NCBI GenBank assembly: GCA_964540445.1
Contig: CAZIMF010000012.1
Location: 1-21,188, forward strand
Length of the DNA stretch: 21,188 nt
Reading direction: 5' to 3'
Source: JALQXV01 sp964540445
Lineage (GTDB): Bacteria > Patescibacteriota > Saccharimonadia > Saccharimonadales > 2-12-FULL-41-12
In this document: positions 8,662 through 16,291 of the stretch, piece by piece
Layout of the letters: each line of letters opens with the position of its first letter
Numbering within the stretch: the first letter of the stretch is position 1
The notes under the pieces: generated by a model
What the model saw: the letters and a program-made list of their open reading frames with translations, nothing else
Databases searched by the model: none
What the model was told of the DNA's origin: nothing
Program-made: the position numbers and the translations under genes

Positions 8662-9504
8662 TGCACCAAAGGTATTCCCAAACCAATCATTATAGAGTCT
8701 CCAGAAGTTGCGGTTTCCGTAGGCGCTACAACCGTCTCCAAGACCGTATAGGTTTATAAGAGCAGCAGCATTTGGTTGGTACGGTGTGTAGTTGTATAAG
8801 CCAGCAGTTGTTTGGTTTCGAATAAAGATATTGCCGGCTCCACAACCCGCATTTGGATTATATTGAACGGTATTATCCCTGAAAGCACGGTATCTAAATA
8901 GTGATTCATCTTTGGCGTAGCGCTTGTACTGACGGGCAGCATGATACACCTGGTTAAAATAGCCATAGTATTCTGCATCACAGGCTGCCGTATCTGGGCA
9001 ACCATAGCCAGTGGCACTTCTAAATTGGATCCACCAGGGCCAGTCATCGGTAACTAGGGACTGTTCTTTTTCTAGCAATTCTATTAAGATTTTTTGGCTA
9101 ACACCACAGCTTTGCCCGACCTCAAAAATTATTTGCGCCGAAGATTTATTTCCGGCAGTGAAGCCATTGCATAAACCTGGCTCTGCCGGTTTGTTTGGAA
9201 CGTCTTGGCGATAGTCTTTGAGGCAGGTGTAGGGGGGCGGGTAGCCTTGTGATGCACCGTAGGCTCCGCGAGTTGTCCCGCCGTGGGGTTGCGAACCATT
9301 TGTATCACAAACAGGAACCTTAGCATTTAAGAACGCCTGAATATCACCGGTGTTTAAGGCGTTACCATTAAAAAAAACGCTGTCGTCCATAATACGCCCA
9401 GACTGAAATTCGCCACCCGACAAAGCACTTGTCTTGCTGGGCAACACAGCAGCGCCGGCAGTTGCCAGCAGTAGGGTTAGTAGTAATAGACGCAGTTTAA
9501 TCAT
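7813..9504 (-). CDS. Secreted cell-surface protein: actinobacterial-type N-domain plus FW/NBR1-like Ig repeats (ends at in-frame TGA)
   Basis: Exported wall-associated protein of 563 residues up to the TGA. Residues 1-28 are a Sec signal peptide with a leucine-rich core and a likely cleavage near KTSA. Residues about 35-280 are a conserved secreted domain: IMDDSVFFNG, IQAFLNAKVPVC, TCLKDYRQDVP, LLEKEQSLVTDDWPW, ATGYGCPDTAACD, GYFNQVYHAARQ, and LYNYTPYQPNAAAL. These motifs recur in actinobacterial and saccharibacterial secreted proteins of uncharacterised function. The Glu-containing EKEQSLV followed by GYG resembles lysozyme-like folds, which is inference. Repeat 1 is about residues 282-428 and repeat 2 begins at about 431, stopping at D563. 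Paired Cys residues suggest disulfides. It lies 3 nt after the membrane-anchored protein gene on the same transcript, with only a weak SD (GAGA well upstream of ATG). The frame continues past the TGA for 434 codons. Confidence 0.85.
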   Translation of the reverse strand: MIKLRLLLLTLLLATAGAAVLPSKTSALSGGEFQSGRIMDDSVFFNGNALNTGDIQAFLNAKVPVCDTNGSQPHGGTTRGAYGASQGYPPPYTCLKDYRQDVPNKPAEPGLCNGFTAGNKSSAQIIFEVGQSCGVSQKILIELLEKEQSLVTDDWPWWIQFRSATGYGCPDTAACDAEYYGYFNQVYHAARQYKRYAKDESLFRYRAFRDNTVQYNPNAGCGAGNIFIRNQTTAGLYNYTPYQPNAAALINLYGLGDGCSAYGNRNFWRLYNDWFGNTFGAAYYTGYEAQSAYPAIDPGSQTTSYISYKNRGSVAWYDDVGLGQAPAGTKPVHLSTSHPLNRTSPFSAGWPSPTRPAVNFSVVYESDGTSLAANQHVAQPGQVVRFSFPITASATQLAGTYQEFFQPIIEGTSDGLLNDPWTRLDVTVNAKPAIAWHSQGTYPIVKPTEKVTTFMRYKNTGNSYLYDDASIGSAVAGTFPVHLATGSPLNRSSAFSSNWPSPSRPALNFAAVYEADGTTLTGNQHVATPGQIIKFEFPITAPQGYAASTTREYLRPILEGSSD

Positions 9505-9507
9505 GTT

Positions 9508-10062
9508 TTATTTTATCTCGATATTTTGAGCATCAGAGGCACCTTCGGCAGATGCAGAACTGTACGAAACCACTACTGACCATGAGCCTTTTGGCGAAAA
9601 TTCTTCATTTTTAGCAGCCATAACTGGGCAATCGTTGGAGCTAACGTTTTTAACAGCCGTAACTGACTTTGAGAATGATTTTCCGTCCTTGGTAAAGGCC
9701 GCGGTACAGGTTCCACCATCTTCGAAGACACCGAGTACATACGCACCAACCTCTGCTTGCGGTCCGTATTGTCCAGCATAGCTAATAATTGGTTTTATCG
9801 TTTTCTTACCAGTGGCAGGGGGTTGATTTTTAAGCTGATTATCTCGATCGACTATAGCTTGCTTATTTTGGTCGGCGCGTTGCTTGTCTTCCTCGGTTGC
9901 CGGCTCCAGATTTATTTTTTCTTGAGAGTTGGGATTTTGGGTTGTCTGCTGAGAGTCTTTACTGTCATTTTTAAGCAATAGATACGCTGCAACGCCTCCG
10001 ATTACGAGAACTACAAGGGCAATTAATAATACTTTTTTTGATGGATTTTTTATTTTTGTCAT
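9508..10062 (-). CDS. Membrane-anchored hypothetical protein with extracytoplasmic C-terminal domain
   Basis: I do not recognise this 184 aa protein. The N-terminus has positive charges (KIKNPSKK) followed by one membrane segment at about residues 11-30, so it is probably a type II anchored protein with its C-terminus outside. Residues 31-85 are a hydrophilic linker rich in Gln, Asn, Lys and Asp. Residues about 90-184 form a small domain with two cysteines (C119 in GGTCT, C145 in NDCPV) that could form a disulfide, and end in alternating beta-like SWSVVVSYSSA. There is no lipobox Cys after the membrane segment, so it is not a lipoprotein. It is the first gene of an operon with the large secreted protein 3 nt downstream, and has a strong promoter whose -10 box ends 9 nt before the ATG, leaving almost no leader. 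A shared envelope role with the repeat protein is likely but not shown. Confidence 0.82.
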   Translation of the reverse strand: MTKIKNPSKKVLLIALVVLVIGGVAAYLLLKNDSKDSQQTTQNPNSQEKINLEPATEEDKQRADQNKQAIVDRDNQLKNQPPATGKKTIKPIISYAGQYGPQAEVGAYVLGVFEDGGTCTAAFTKDGKSFSKSVTAVKNVSSNDCPVMAAKNEEFSPKGSWSVVVSYSSASAEGASDAQNIEIK

Positions 10063-10071
10063 ATTACTTTA

Positions 10072-10100
10072 ATAATAGCAAAAAATAAGCGTTTTGTCCA
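10072..10100 (-). promoter_or_regulatory. Sigma-70-type promoter for the membrane-anchored/secreted protein operon
   Basis: On the - strand TGGACA (10100-10095) and TATTAT (10077-10072) are separated by exactly 17 nt. The -10 ends 9 nt before the ATG at 10062, so transcription would begin 2-4 nt before the start codon, giving a leaderless or almost leaderless mRNA. No SD precedes this ATG. Confidence 0.7.
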
Positions 10101-10180
10101 GGGTTTATTGACCAAATAACTCGAGGATTCGGTGTGTAAAAAGCTATTACAAATCGAGAGAGTGCCTTAGACTTAAGCGT

Positions 10181-11845
10181 ATGCGTTGGAACCAATGGGA
10201 GAATACTAAAATTAAAAAAGAGATTGCACACTTTTACAACCTACTAAAACGTATACGATTATCTTTGGCTGTTATAGCTATCTCGCTAACTCTAGGCGCT
10301 GTAATAGCGGTAAACCGGGGCCAAGATCTTAACTGGGATCTTTTAAATTATCATTACTATAACCCCTTTGCTTTCATCCATGATAGGCTTGCTTATGATT
10401 TTGCCCCTGGGTACATACAAACCTACCTTAACCCCTTGCTTGATGTGGGGTCCTACTATTTAATAAATCACTTTAGCCCAATCGTAGTCGGAGCCATTCT
10501 TGGAGCCATTCAAGGCTTGAACAGTTGGCTGGTATTTGAAATTGCTAGACTAGTTCTTCGAAAAAGATTCAGCGGTACGCAAAGTAAGGTGCTGGCATGT
10601 ATTGCAGCTCTATTCTCTTTTTTTGGGGTAGCAAGCCTTGCAGAAATAGGCGGGACTATGGGGGATAATTTAACAAGTATTGGGGTTCTCGGTTCTCTTT
10701 TTCTTGTGTTGTTATCGAGCGAGACTTTTAAAAAGAATCCTAAAAAATCCCGAATGTTTCGTCTGATGGGCTTTCTGCTGATCGGTATGGTTATTGGCCT
10801 AAAATTGACAAGTGTTGCGTATGCACTACCTTTGTTGTTAGTTGCCATTAGCTTCGGCAATGGGCCTAGGGAGAAGATTATCAATAGTTTTCAGCATGGT
10901 GTCTGTCTAATAGGCGGAGTAGGCCTATTGTCAGGCTACTGGTATGCCAAGCTTTGGCAGATGTTTCACAGTCCTATATTTCCTTTCTACAATGGGGTTT
11001 TTAAGTCGCCATATTACCCTCAAGAGAACTTTTCTGATACCTTTTTTCTTCCAGATGATATTCTCCAAACCTTGTTCTACCCTTTTTATTTCATAGGCAA
11101 AAACCATTTTGTAGTTGAGAACGAATTCAGAGACATCAGATTTGCTGTTTGCTATGCACTTCTAATAGTTGTTATCGGATTTATTATAATTTTGAGAATG
11201 AGGGGATCTGCGTGGCCAAAACCCTTAAGAGATAAAACAATACAGATCTTTTGCTCATTCTTTTTGCTCTCATACATTGTATGGCAAGAACAATTTTCCA
11301 TTTTCCGTTATCTTATCGCGCTTGAATTTTTAAGCGGTATTCTCATAATTTTTCTAGTAGCCTTAGTGATAAAAAGATATAGGTATGTTCTAGGCTTAAG
11401 TCTGGCTATTCTACTTTGTATTAGTCTCTACGCTGTTCCCATGAACTACGGGAGGATAGCCTGGAAAGAAAAATATTTTGATGTGCAGCTGCCTACAAAT
11501 ATAGCGTCTACCGACTCTACGGTTCTTATGCTGGGGACTGCACCTACTTCTTTTATGATACCTAATTTCCCGCAAAGCACACGATTTGTTAAACTGGAAG
11601 GTGACGTTATAGCAACTGTTCAAGCGCAAGAAAAACTCAAAAACATATTGGCCAGTGCCAAAAAAGATAAAAGACCAATACAGGCCATGGGTGCTCTGTA
11701 TGAAAAAGATAGGAATATAGCTATTCTCGAAAAGTATGGTTATAGCTTTGGGCAATGCGGAGAAATAAGTACGAATACCAGCAAATATCTTTACACAGGC
11801 TATGTTTTTTATGAGCTATGTAATCTTGATTATTTAAACCAATGA
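10181..11845 (+). CDS. Multi-span membrane protein, probable GT-C-type glycosyltransferase
   Basis: About 554 aa with roughly ten hydrophobic segments: one at 28-46, then a long outer loop with the acidic/aromatic motif LNWDLLNYHYYNP near 50-62, further spans from about 95 to 260, and more from 326 to 420. The C-terminal ~130 residues are soluble. An acidic residue in the first outer loop after TM1 is the usual GT-C layout, where a polyprenyl-phosphate sugar is the donor and transfer occurs outside the membrane. I cannot assign a named family. No convincing SD or -10 precedes the ATG, so the start is less certain. Arginine is mostly AGA/AGG here, unlike the GT4 genes upstream, which hints at a different origin. 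It is followed 18 nt later by another GT-C-like gene on the same strand. Confidence 0.78.
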   Translation: MRWNQWENTKIKKEIAHFYNLLKRIRLSLAVIAISLTLGAVIAVNRGQDLNWDLLNYHYYNPFAFIHDRLAYDFAPGYIQTYLNPLLDVGSYYLINHFSPIVVGAILGAIQGLNSWLVFEIARLVLRKRFSGTQSKVLACIAALFSFFGVASLAEIGGTMGDNLTSIGVLGSLFLVLLSSETFKKNPKKSRMFRLMGFLLIGMVIGLKLTSVAYALPLLLVAISFGNGPREKIINSFQHGVCLIGGVGLLSGYWYAKLWQMFHSPIFPFYNGVFKSPYYPQENFSDTFFLPDDILQTLFYPFYFIGKNHFVVENEFRDIRFAVCYALLIVVIGFIIILRMRGSAWPKPLRDKTIQIFCSFFLLSYIVWQEQFSIFRYLIALEFLSGILIIFLVALVIKRYRYVLGLSLAILLCISLYAVPMNYGRIAWKEKYFDVQLPTNIASTDSTVLMLGTAPTSFMIPNFPQSTRFVKLEGDVIATVQAQEKLKNILASAKKDKRPIQAMGALYEKDRNIAILEKYGYSFGQCGEISTNTSKYLYTGYVFYELCNLDYLNQ

Positions 11846-11863
11846 GTAGGCAAATTCTCGGTC

Positions 11864-13657
11864 ATGAATAAAATTCCAAAACTTCTCATGCAAGCTATGA
11901 ACAAAACATTAGCATGGTCAAAAAATAATTGGGTTGGAATAGCAGTAACACTTTTTGCTAGTCTTATATTTTTCATGCCCATTTTAGGCAGGCTAGGAAC
12001 CTATAGCGAGGGAGGCGATGCGATGTTTAACGCCTGGCTGATGGCCCGTAATCATCATTGTATCTTGCAGCAAGGCTGTCCGGACTACACTACCTCGAAC
12101 ATGTATTATCCGCATCAAGATTCGATGCTGTATTCCGAGACAGAACTTTCGGCGGCAGTGCTCACCTTACCGCTGCACTTTATCGACAAAAATCCAATCT
12201 TTGCGTATAACGTATGGACCATACTCAGCTTCTTTTTCTCGGGCTTATTTATGTATATGTTGGCCAGGTATCTAAGCAAGGGGAATGAGCTGGTATCGGT
12301 TGCGGCCGGTTTGATATTTGAATTTGCCCCTATCAAAATGGCTTCGGTTGCGCATCTGCAAAACCTCAGTATTTTTTATATGCCGCTTATCATATTGTTG
12401 CTGCTTAAATACTTTGCCAAGCCCAAAACACGATATCTGGTGATGCTTTTTGTGGCGCTAGTACTACAGTTTTATGCGTCGTGGTATCAGATGGTTTTTG
12501 TTTTAATTCCGGTGGCTATATTTATAGTTATATTTGGTCTCAACAAAGGTAAAGGGAATCTTCGTTCTGCCGTTCGGCTTGGAGCTGTAACGTTCGGGGC
12601 TATTCTGGCCACAATTCCGTTAGCCATAGAGTATGTGCAGTTTTCGAAAGTGAGCAACGCCGGCTTTGGTATTTTGGATCAAGTAAAATATTCCTCAAGC
12701 CTGAATGACTATATCATCCCGTATAGCGGTGCTGCGTTTGGCAAGATTTATTATGCGATTAACCCGGCAGCCCAACACAATTCATACAACCCGGACAGCT
12801 TTGCATATATGGGCCTAGCACTTATTGTTGTTACATTGCTTGTCGTTGGCTTTACGCTTAGAAAAAAGGTACTGTTGCGTAATGTTATGCACCGTAACCT
12901 AGTAGTTGCATTGGTATTAGTTATGGTGGCAGGCTTTCTGATATCGCTTGGCCCGTTACTTAAACTCGATCAAGATTCGCTAACATATACCGATAAAGAG
13001 TCTGGCTTAAAAATTACGTTCGCACTACCTTATTTAGCTGTTGATAAATTCTTGCCGCAGCTTTCTTTTATCCGAGCCACCGGGCGCGCTTCGATACTAG
13101 TACTCTTTTCGGCCTGCTGCTTATTGGCAATGCTACCAGCAGTTTTGCGCACAATTAAAACCACTCGGCTCAGGCAACGATTAAAAATCGCGCAGATTGT
13201 AATTGTAGGGCTGATTGCTTTTGAAATAATGCCGCTGCACGTTATGGCAATGAGCCCACATTCGTATAATTACAATCTTAAAGTTCCCGAAGTGTATAGA
13301 TTTATCAAAAACGATCCGCAGATTAATAACATCATAATTTTAGCGGCTGACCCTGATTATCCTGACGCAACTATACCCGTGCAACGAGCTGAGTGGATAT
13401 TATGGGCAGGTTATCATAATAAAAATATATTCAACGGCTACAGCGGGTACACTCCCGGGACATACTTTGAGGATTATGGCGGCTTCCTCGATTTTCATGA
13501 GGATGATGTTGAAAATGCACGGAAGCTTGGGCTGAAATATGTATTGGTTGACAAGCAATTGTCTTCAAAAGATGAGCGTCTAATTAACAACACCAGACAG
13601 TACTTACCGGATAAGGTTTACGAAGATAACCGCTACGTCCTTTTTAAAGTTAACTAG
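11864..13657 (+). CDS. Multi-span membrane protein, GT-C-type glycosyltransferase family
   Basis: 597 aa with a hydrophobic segment at about 24-42 followed by an outer loop carrying GGDAMFNAWLMARNHH (50-65, Asp52), then FYYP-like MYYPHQDSMLYSETEL near 80-95. This sequence of motifs (GD..., N.WL, YP....SE) is typical of a GT-C-like bacterial membrane family. About ten further membrane segments extend to roughly residue 475, and the last ~120 residues are a soluble extracytoplasmic domain with DPDYPDATIPVQRAEW. It likely transfers a sugar from a polyprenyl-phosphate donor on the outer face of the membrane. Codon use is closer to the GT4 genes than to its upstream neighbour. It lies 18 nt after that neighbour and may share its transcript. 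No good SD is seen before this ATG. Confidence 0.8.
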   Translation: MNKIPKLLMQAMNKTLAWSKNNWVGIAVTLFASLIFFMPILGRLGTYSEGGDAMFNAWLMARNHHCILQQGCPDYTTSNMYYPHQDSMLYSETELSAAVLTLPLHFIDKNPIFAYNVWTILSFFFSGLFMYMLARYLSKGNELVSVAAGLIFEFAPIKMASVAHLQNLSIFYMPLIILLLLKYFAKPKTRYLVMLFVALVLQFYASWYQMVFVLIPVAIFIVIFGLNKGKGNLRSAVRLGAVTFGAILATIPLAIEYVQFSKVSNAGFGILDQVKYSSSLNDYIIPYSGAAFGKIYYAINPAAQHNSYNPDSFAYMGLALIVVTLLVVGFTLRKKVLLRNVMHRNLVVALVLVMVAGFLISLGPLLKLDQDSLTYTDKESGLKITFALPYLAVDKFLPQLSFIRATGRASILVLFSACCLLAMLPAVLRTIKTTRLRQRLKIAQIVIVGLIAFEIMPLHVMAMSPHSYNYNLKVPEVYRFIKNDPQINNIIILAADPDYPDATIPVQRAEWILWAGYHNKNIFNGYSGYTPGTYFEDYGGFLDFHEDDVENARKLGLKYVLVDKQLSSKDERLINNTRQYLPDKVYEDNRYVLFKVN

Positions 13658-13662
13658 TACGC

Positions 13663-13668
13663 TATAAT
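13663..13668 (+). promoter_or_regulatory. -10 box (TATAAT) before manC
   Basis: A perfect TATAAT ends 11 nt before the manC ATG, predicting a leader of only about 3-5 nt. The -35 is weak (TTTTTA at 13641-13646, 16-nt spacing). There is no SD, consistent with a leaderless start. Confidence 0.55.
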
Positions 13669-13679
13669 GAATTCTTAGT

Positions 13680-14717
13680 ATGATTGTAGTTATTATCGCC
13701 GGGGGGTCCGGTACTCGTCTATGGCCGTTGTCGACCAAAGACTACCCAAAACATCTGTTGCGTCTCACAAATGATCGCAGCTTATTGCAGAACACGTATG
13801 ATCGCGTCAAACTAACTAACCCGGAATGCATCCTGGTTATTTCAGAAGCTTCTCATGCGCATCATGTCGCAGAGCAGCTTAGTGATGTTCCCAAAGAAAA
13901 CATAATTGCTGAGCCGGCACGTCGTAGTACGGCTCCTTGTTTCTTGTTGGCATTAAATGAGATAAGAAAACGGGGGCTTGAAGATCAAGCGGTTTTCTTT
14001 TTATGGGCAGATAACCTTATCCGTGATTATGATGGTTTTGTGGCAAGTGCAGCGCAAGCCACTGAACTTGCCGAAACGACTAAAAAACTGGTCTATATGG
14101 GGATCGAACCAACCTATGCCTCAACAGGTCTTGGCTACATGGAAAAAGGCAATCGTCTGACTAATGGTTTTAAAAATGCGTTTGAACTTAAAAAATTCGT
14201 AGAAAAACCAGACCATGAGACGGCAGCTCATTATTTTCAAAGCGGTGAATTCCTGTGGAACACCGGCTATTTATTAGGAGCATTTAGTACCTTCGAGCGT
14301 GAAATACAAGAGAATGCACCTGAACTCTGGAGAGATTATCAGCTTCTAAAGGGTAAAGATGATATAACCGATACCTATCTTGGTTTTGAATCGCATCCAA
14401 TCGATAAGGCGTTGTCCGAGAAAGTCGCCGACGCGTTGGTAATTCCTGCTTCTTTTGACTGGCTCGACATTGGCTCTTTTCACGATCTGCACGGTGTTAG
14501 TTATCAAGATGACGAAGGTAACCACCTGCACGGCGATAACATCGAAGTAGAAAGCGTAACCAACAGTTATGTACGCAGCGAACAAGATCTACCAATAGCA
14601 GTAATTGGCCTCGATAACATTGCCGTGATAGCTACCGAAAACGGCATTTTAGTTACTAACCAAACGTATGCTCAGAAAGTCGGTGATGTCAGTAAACGGC
14701 TAAACGGCAAAAAATAA
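13680..14717 (+). CDS. manC: Mannose-1-phosphate guanylyltransferase (GDP-mannose synthesis)
   Basis: Makes GDP-mannose from GTP and mannose-1-phosphate in the cytoplasm. The nucleotidyltransferase signature GGSGTRLWP is at residues 8-16 with PKHLLRL at 23-29. AEPARRSTAP at 78-87, WADN at 109-112 in place of the usual PADH, KKFVEKPD at 171-178, FLWNTGYLLG at 191-200, IDKALSEK at 241-248 and FDWLDIGSF at 259-267 follow the order of the ManC/GMP family. At 345 aa it is the short form without a fused mannose-6-phosphate isomerase domain. A separate isomerase-type cupin lies near the window's end. TATAAT lies just upstream and no SD is present, so it probably starts its own near-leaderless transcript. 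It converges on manB with 5 nt between stop codons. The product could feed the polyprenyl-phosphate-mannose-type GT2 at 18693-19406. Confidence 0.93.
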   Translation: MIVVIIAGGSGTRLWPLSTKDYPKHLLRLTNDRSLLQNTYDRVKLTNPECILVISEASHAHHVAEQLSDVPKENIIAEPARRSTAPCFLLALNEIRKRGLEDQAVFFLWADNLIRDYDGFVASAAQATELAETTKKLVYMGIEPTYASTGLGYMEKGNRLTNGFKNAFELKKFVEKPDHETAAHYFQSGEFLWNTGYLLGAFSTFEREIQENAPELWRDYQLLKGKDDITDTYLGFESHPIDKALSEKVADALVIPASFDWLDIGSFHDLHGVSYQDDEGNHLHGDNIEVESVTNSYVRSEQDLPIAVIGLDNIAVIATENGILVTNQTYAQKVGDVSKRLNGKK

Positions 14718-14722
14718 ATAGT

Positions 14723-16162
14723 CTAGGTTCTTGGATTTTCGAGCGCTTCGAGATTCAGGCAAATGTACGAATCCCAATCAAGCTCAGGATATTTATGTAG
14801 TGTATCCCAAATGTACTGGCGTAACTTTTCGTAACCTTCTTCGGTTTTGGACTCAAATTTGATAGCAAGGTATGGACCGTTTTGCGAATACCGAACCACA
14901 AACATAGCATCTGGAAGTTCAAGGCGAATGCCATCGCCGGCGCGCTGATCATCAATAATTTCAGCTTCTGGCCAGTCGGCTGCAAGTACGGGCGCTAGAG
15001 CCTTAATAAACTCAACTTTCTTATCATCAGCGCAAAAGACATTCATTTCGGGGCTTGATACGTAGTGCGGTAACTCTGCAACGGCCTGCGAAAGTTTTTT
15101 GCCGGTTTGCGACAAGTATTGCAACAGGCGAAGGCATGAGTAGAGGCCATCATCGTGATTGTAAAAATCGGCCGAGAAAAAGAAGTGACCCGAAAGCTCA
15201 CCAATAAAGGCAGCTTTTATTTCTTGGTTCTTTTTCTTTAAGAATGAGTGACCAGTACGCCACATAAACGGTACTCCGCCATTTAGGGTAATGGTGTCAG
15301 AAACTACTTTTGAGCACAACGTGTTGTACATGATAGTGGCGCCAGGATGTTCGCGCAGTACGTCGGTTGCAAACAATGCTACCAACACATCATTCAGGAT
15401 GATGCTGCCGTTTTCGTCGACAATGCCAATTCGGTCGCCGTCGGCATCCCAGGTAAAGCCGATATCCGCGCCGCTCTCGATTACTTCTTTGCTGAGCCGG
15501 TTAATAACGGTAGACTCTAGCGGGTTAGCCGTTCCAAGTGGAAACGACGAATCGACAGTGGTGTTAAACTCAACAACCTCACAACCGGCCTGACGCAGCA
15601 GGTCGGGTGCAAAATTACCAGAGGTAGCACAACTAGAGTCGATGGCCACTTTAACCTTCCCAGTTACTTTCAAACGTTTTAATAAATCATTAAAATAGAC
15701 TTGTTTAATATCTTCTTTTTGGACTGCTCCGGGATTTTCGCCTTGCTCATAATCTTCTTCTTCAACCAGGCGGCGCATTTCTTGCATGCCATCAGAAACC
15801 AGAGTTTCGGAGTAGTCGTTGCCAAACTTATAGCCATTAAATTCCGGAGGATTATGAGATGCAGTAATGAACGTGCCGCCGCGTGATTGCAGATAGTACT
15901 GAGACCAATAGAAATTCCCAATCATCTGCATGCCAATGTCGAAGACCTTTGTGCCGGTCCATGAAACCCCTTCTATAAAGTTTTGGCTGTATTCCGGACC
16001 AGTTTCGCGGGAGTCATATCCAACGACTGCGCTGTCTATGCCATTGCGCTTTAAATAGGTCCCAAAGGCTTTGCCTAGGTGTAGCGCCAGTTCGGGCGAG
16101 AGGTCTTCGCCGACCAGGCCTCGCAAATCATAGCCACGGAATATAAGGGGGTTAACTTTCAT
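14723..16162 (-). CDS. manB: Phosphomannomutase/phosphoglucomutase
   Basis: Interconverts hexose 6- and 1-phosphates, here most likely mannose-6-P to mannose-1-P for the adjacent ManC. All four alpha-D-phosphohexomutase signatures are visible in 479 aa: the phosphoserine loop TASHNPP at 100-106 (Ser102), the Mg-binding DADGDR at 239-244, the sugar-specificity GELSGH at 321-326, and a C-terminal phosphate-binding segment RYSQNGPYLAIKFES. The opening IFRGYDLRG is also typical. The GE[LM]SGH motif is shared by PMM/PGM enzymes of the AlgC type, so glucose phosphate may also be a substrate. The ATG has a strong SD, AGGAG, 4 nt upstream, unlike the leaderless genes nearby. It diverges from the membrane protein at 16292 and converges on manC. 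Neither an unusual codon bias nor a lesion is seen. Confidence 0.93.
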   Translation of the reverse strand: MKVNPLIFRGYDLRGLVGEDLSPELALHLGKAFGTYLKRNGIDSAVVGYDSRETGPEYSQNFIEGVSWTGTKVFDIGMQMIGNFYWSQYYLQSRGGTFITASHNPPEFNGYKFGNDYSETLVSDGMQEMRRLVEEEDYEQGENPGAVQKEDIKQVYFNDLLKRLKVTGKVKVAIDSSCATSGNFAPDLLRQAGCEVVEFNTTVDSSFPLGTANPLESTVINRLSKEVIESGADIGFTWDADGDRIGIVDENGSIILNDVLVALFATDVLREHPGATIMYNTLCSKVVSDTITLNGGVPFMWRTGHSFLKKKNQEIKAAFIGELSGHFFFSADFYNHDDGLYSCLRLLQYLSQTGKKLSQAVAELPHYVSSPEMNVFCADDKKVEFIKALAPVLAADWPEAEIIDDQRAGDGIRLELPDAMFVVRYSQNGPYLAIKFESKTEEGYEKLRQYIWDTLHKYPELDWDSYICLNLEALENPRT

Positions 16163-16190
16163 AAGTCTCCTGAAGTTGTTACGTAATGGA

Positions 16191-16199
16191 TGCTATAAT
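16191..16199 (+). promoter_or_regulatory. Extended -10 promoter (TGcTATAAT)
   Basis: TGC directly followed by a perfect TATAAT, with no convincing -35, fits an extended -10 promoter for the membrane protein at 16292. Transcription would begin near 16206, leaving a leader of about 85 nt, much longer than at other promoters in this window. The 129-nt divergent gap must also hold the manB promoter, which I could not place with confidence. Confidence 0.5.
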
Positions 16200-16235
16200 T
16201 ATCGCATATCTTTTGCAGAGGTTCATCAAATTTAT

Positions 16236-16259
16236 AGCAAGTCTGTTACCTCAGACGCT
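16236..16259 (+). other. Predicted hairpin in the 5' leader of the 16292 membrane protein
   Basis: GTCTG (16241-16245) pairs with CAGAC (16252-16256) around a 6-nt loop TTACCT, and the stem extends by AGC (16236-16238) with GCT (16257-16259) if two A residues bulge. It ends 32 nt before the ATG, without a T-run, so it is not a terminator. Function is unknown. Confidence 0.3.
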
Positions 16260-16291
16260 GATGTCACTATTAAATCAAAAACAGGCACAAT

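Noticed and set aside
8754..9326. Several 65-97 codon frames on both strands inside the secreted-protein gene
   Set aside because: They are out-of-frame shadows of a gene with clear domain motifs and carry no family features or start signals.
6508..9504. UGA read as glycine or tryptophan genome-wide
   Set aside because: TGA ends at least five other genes here, several in 4-nt overlaps, so recoding cannot be general.
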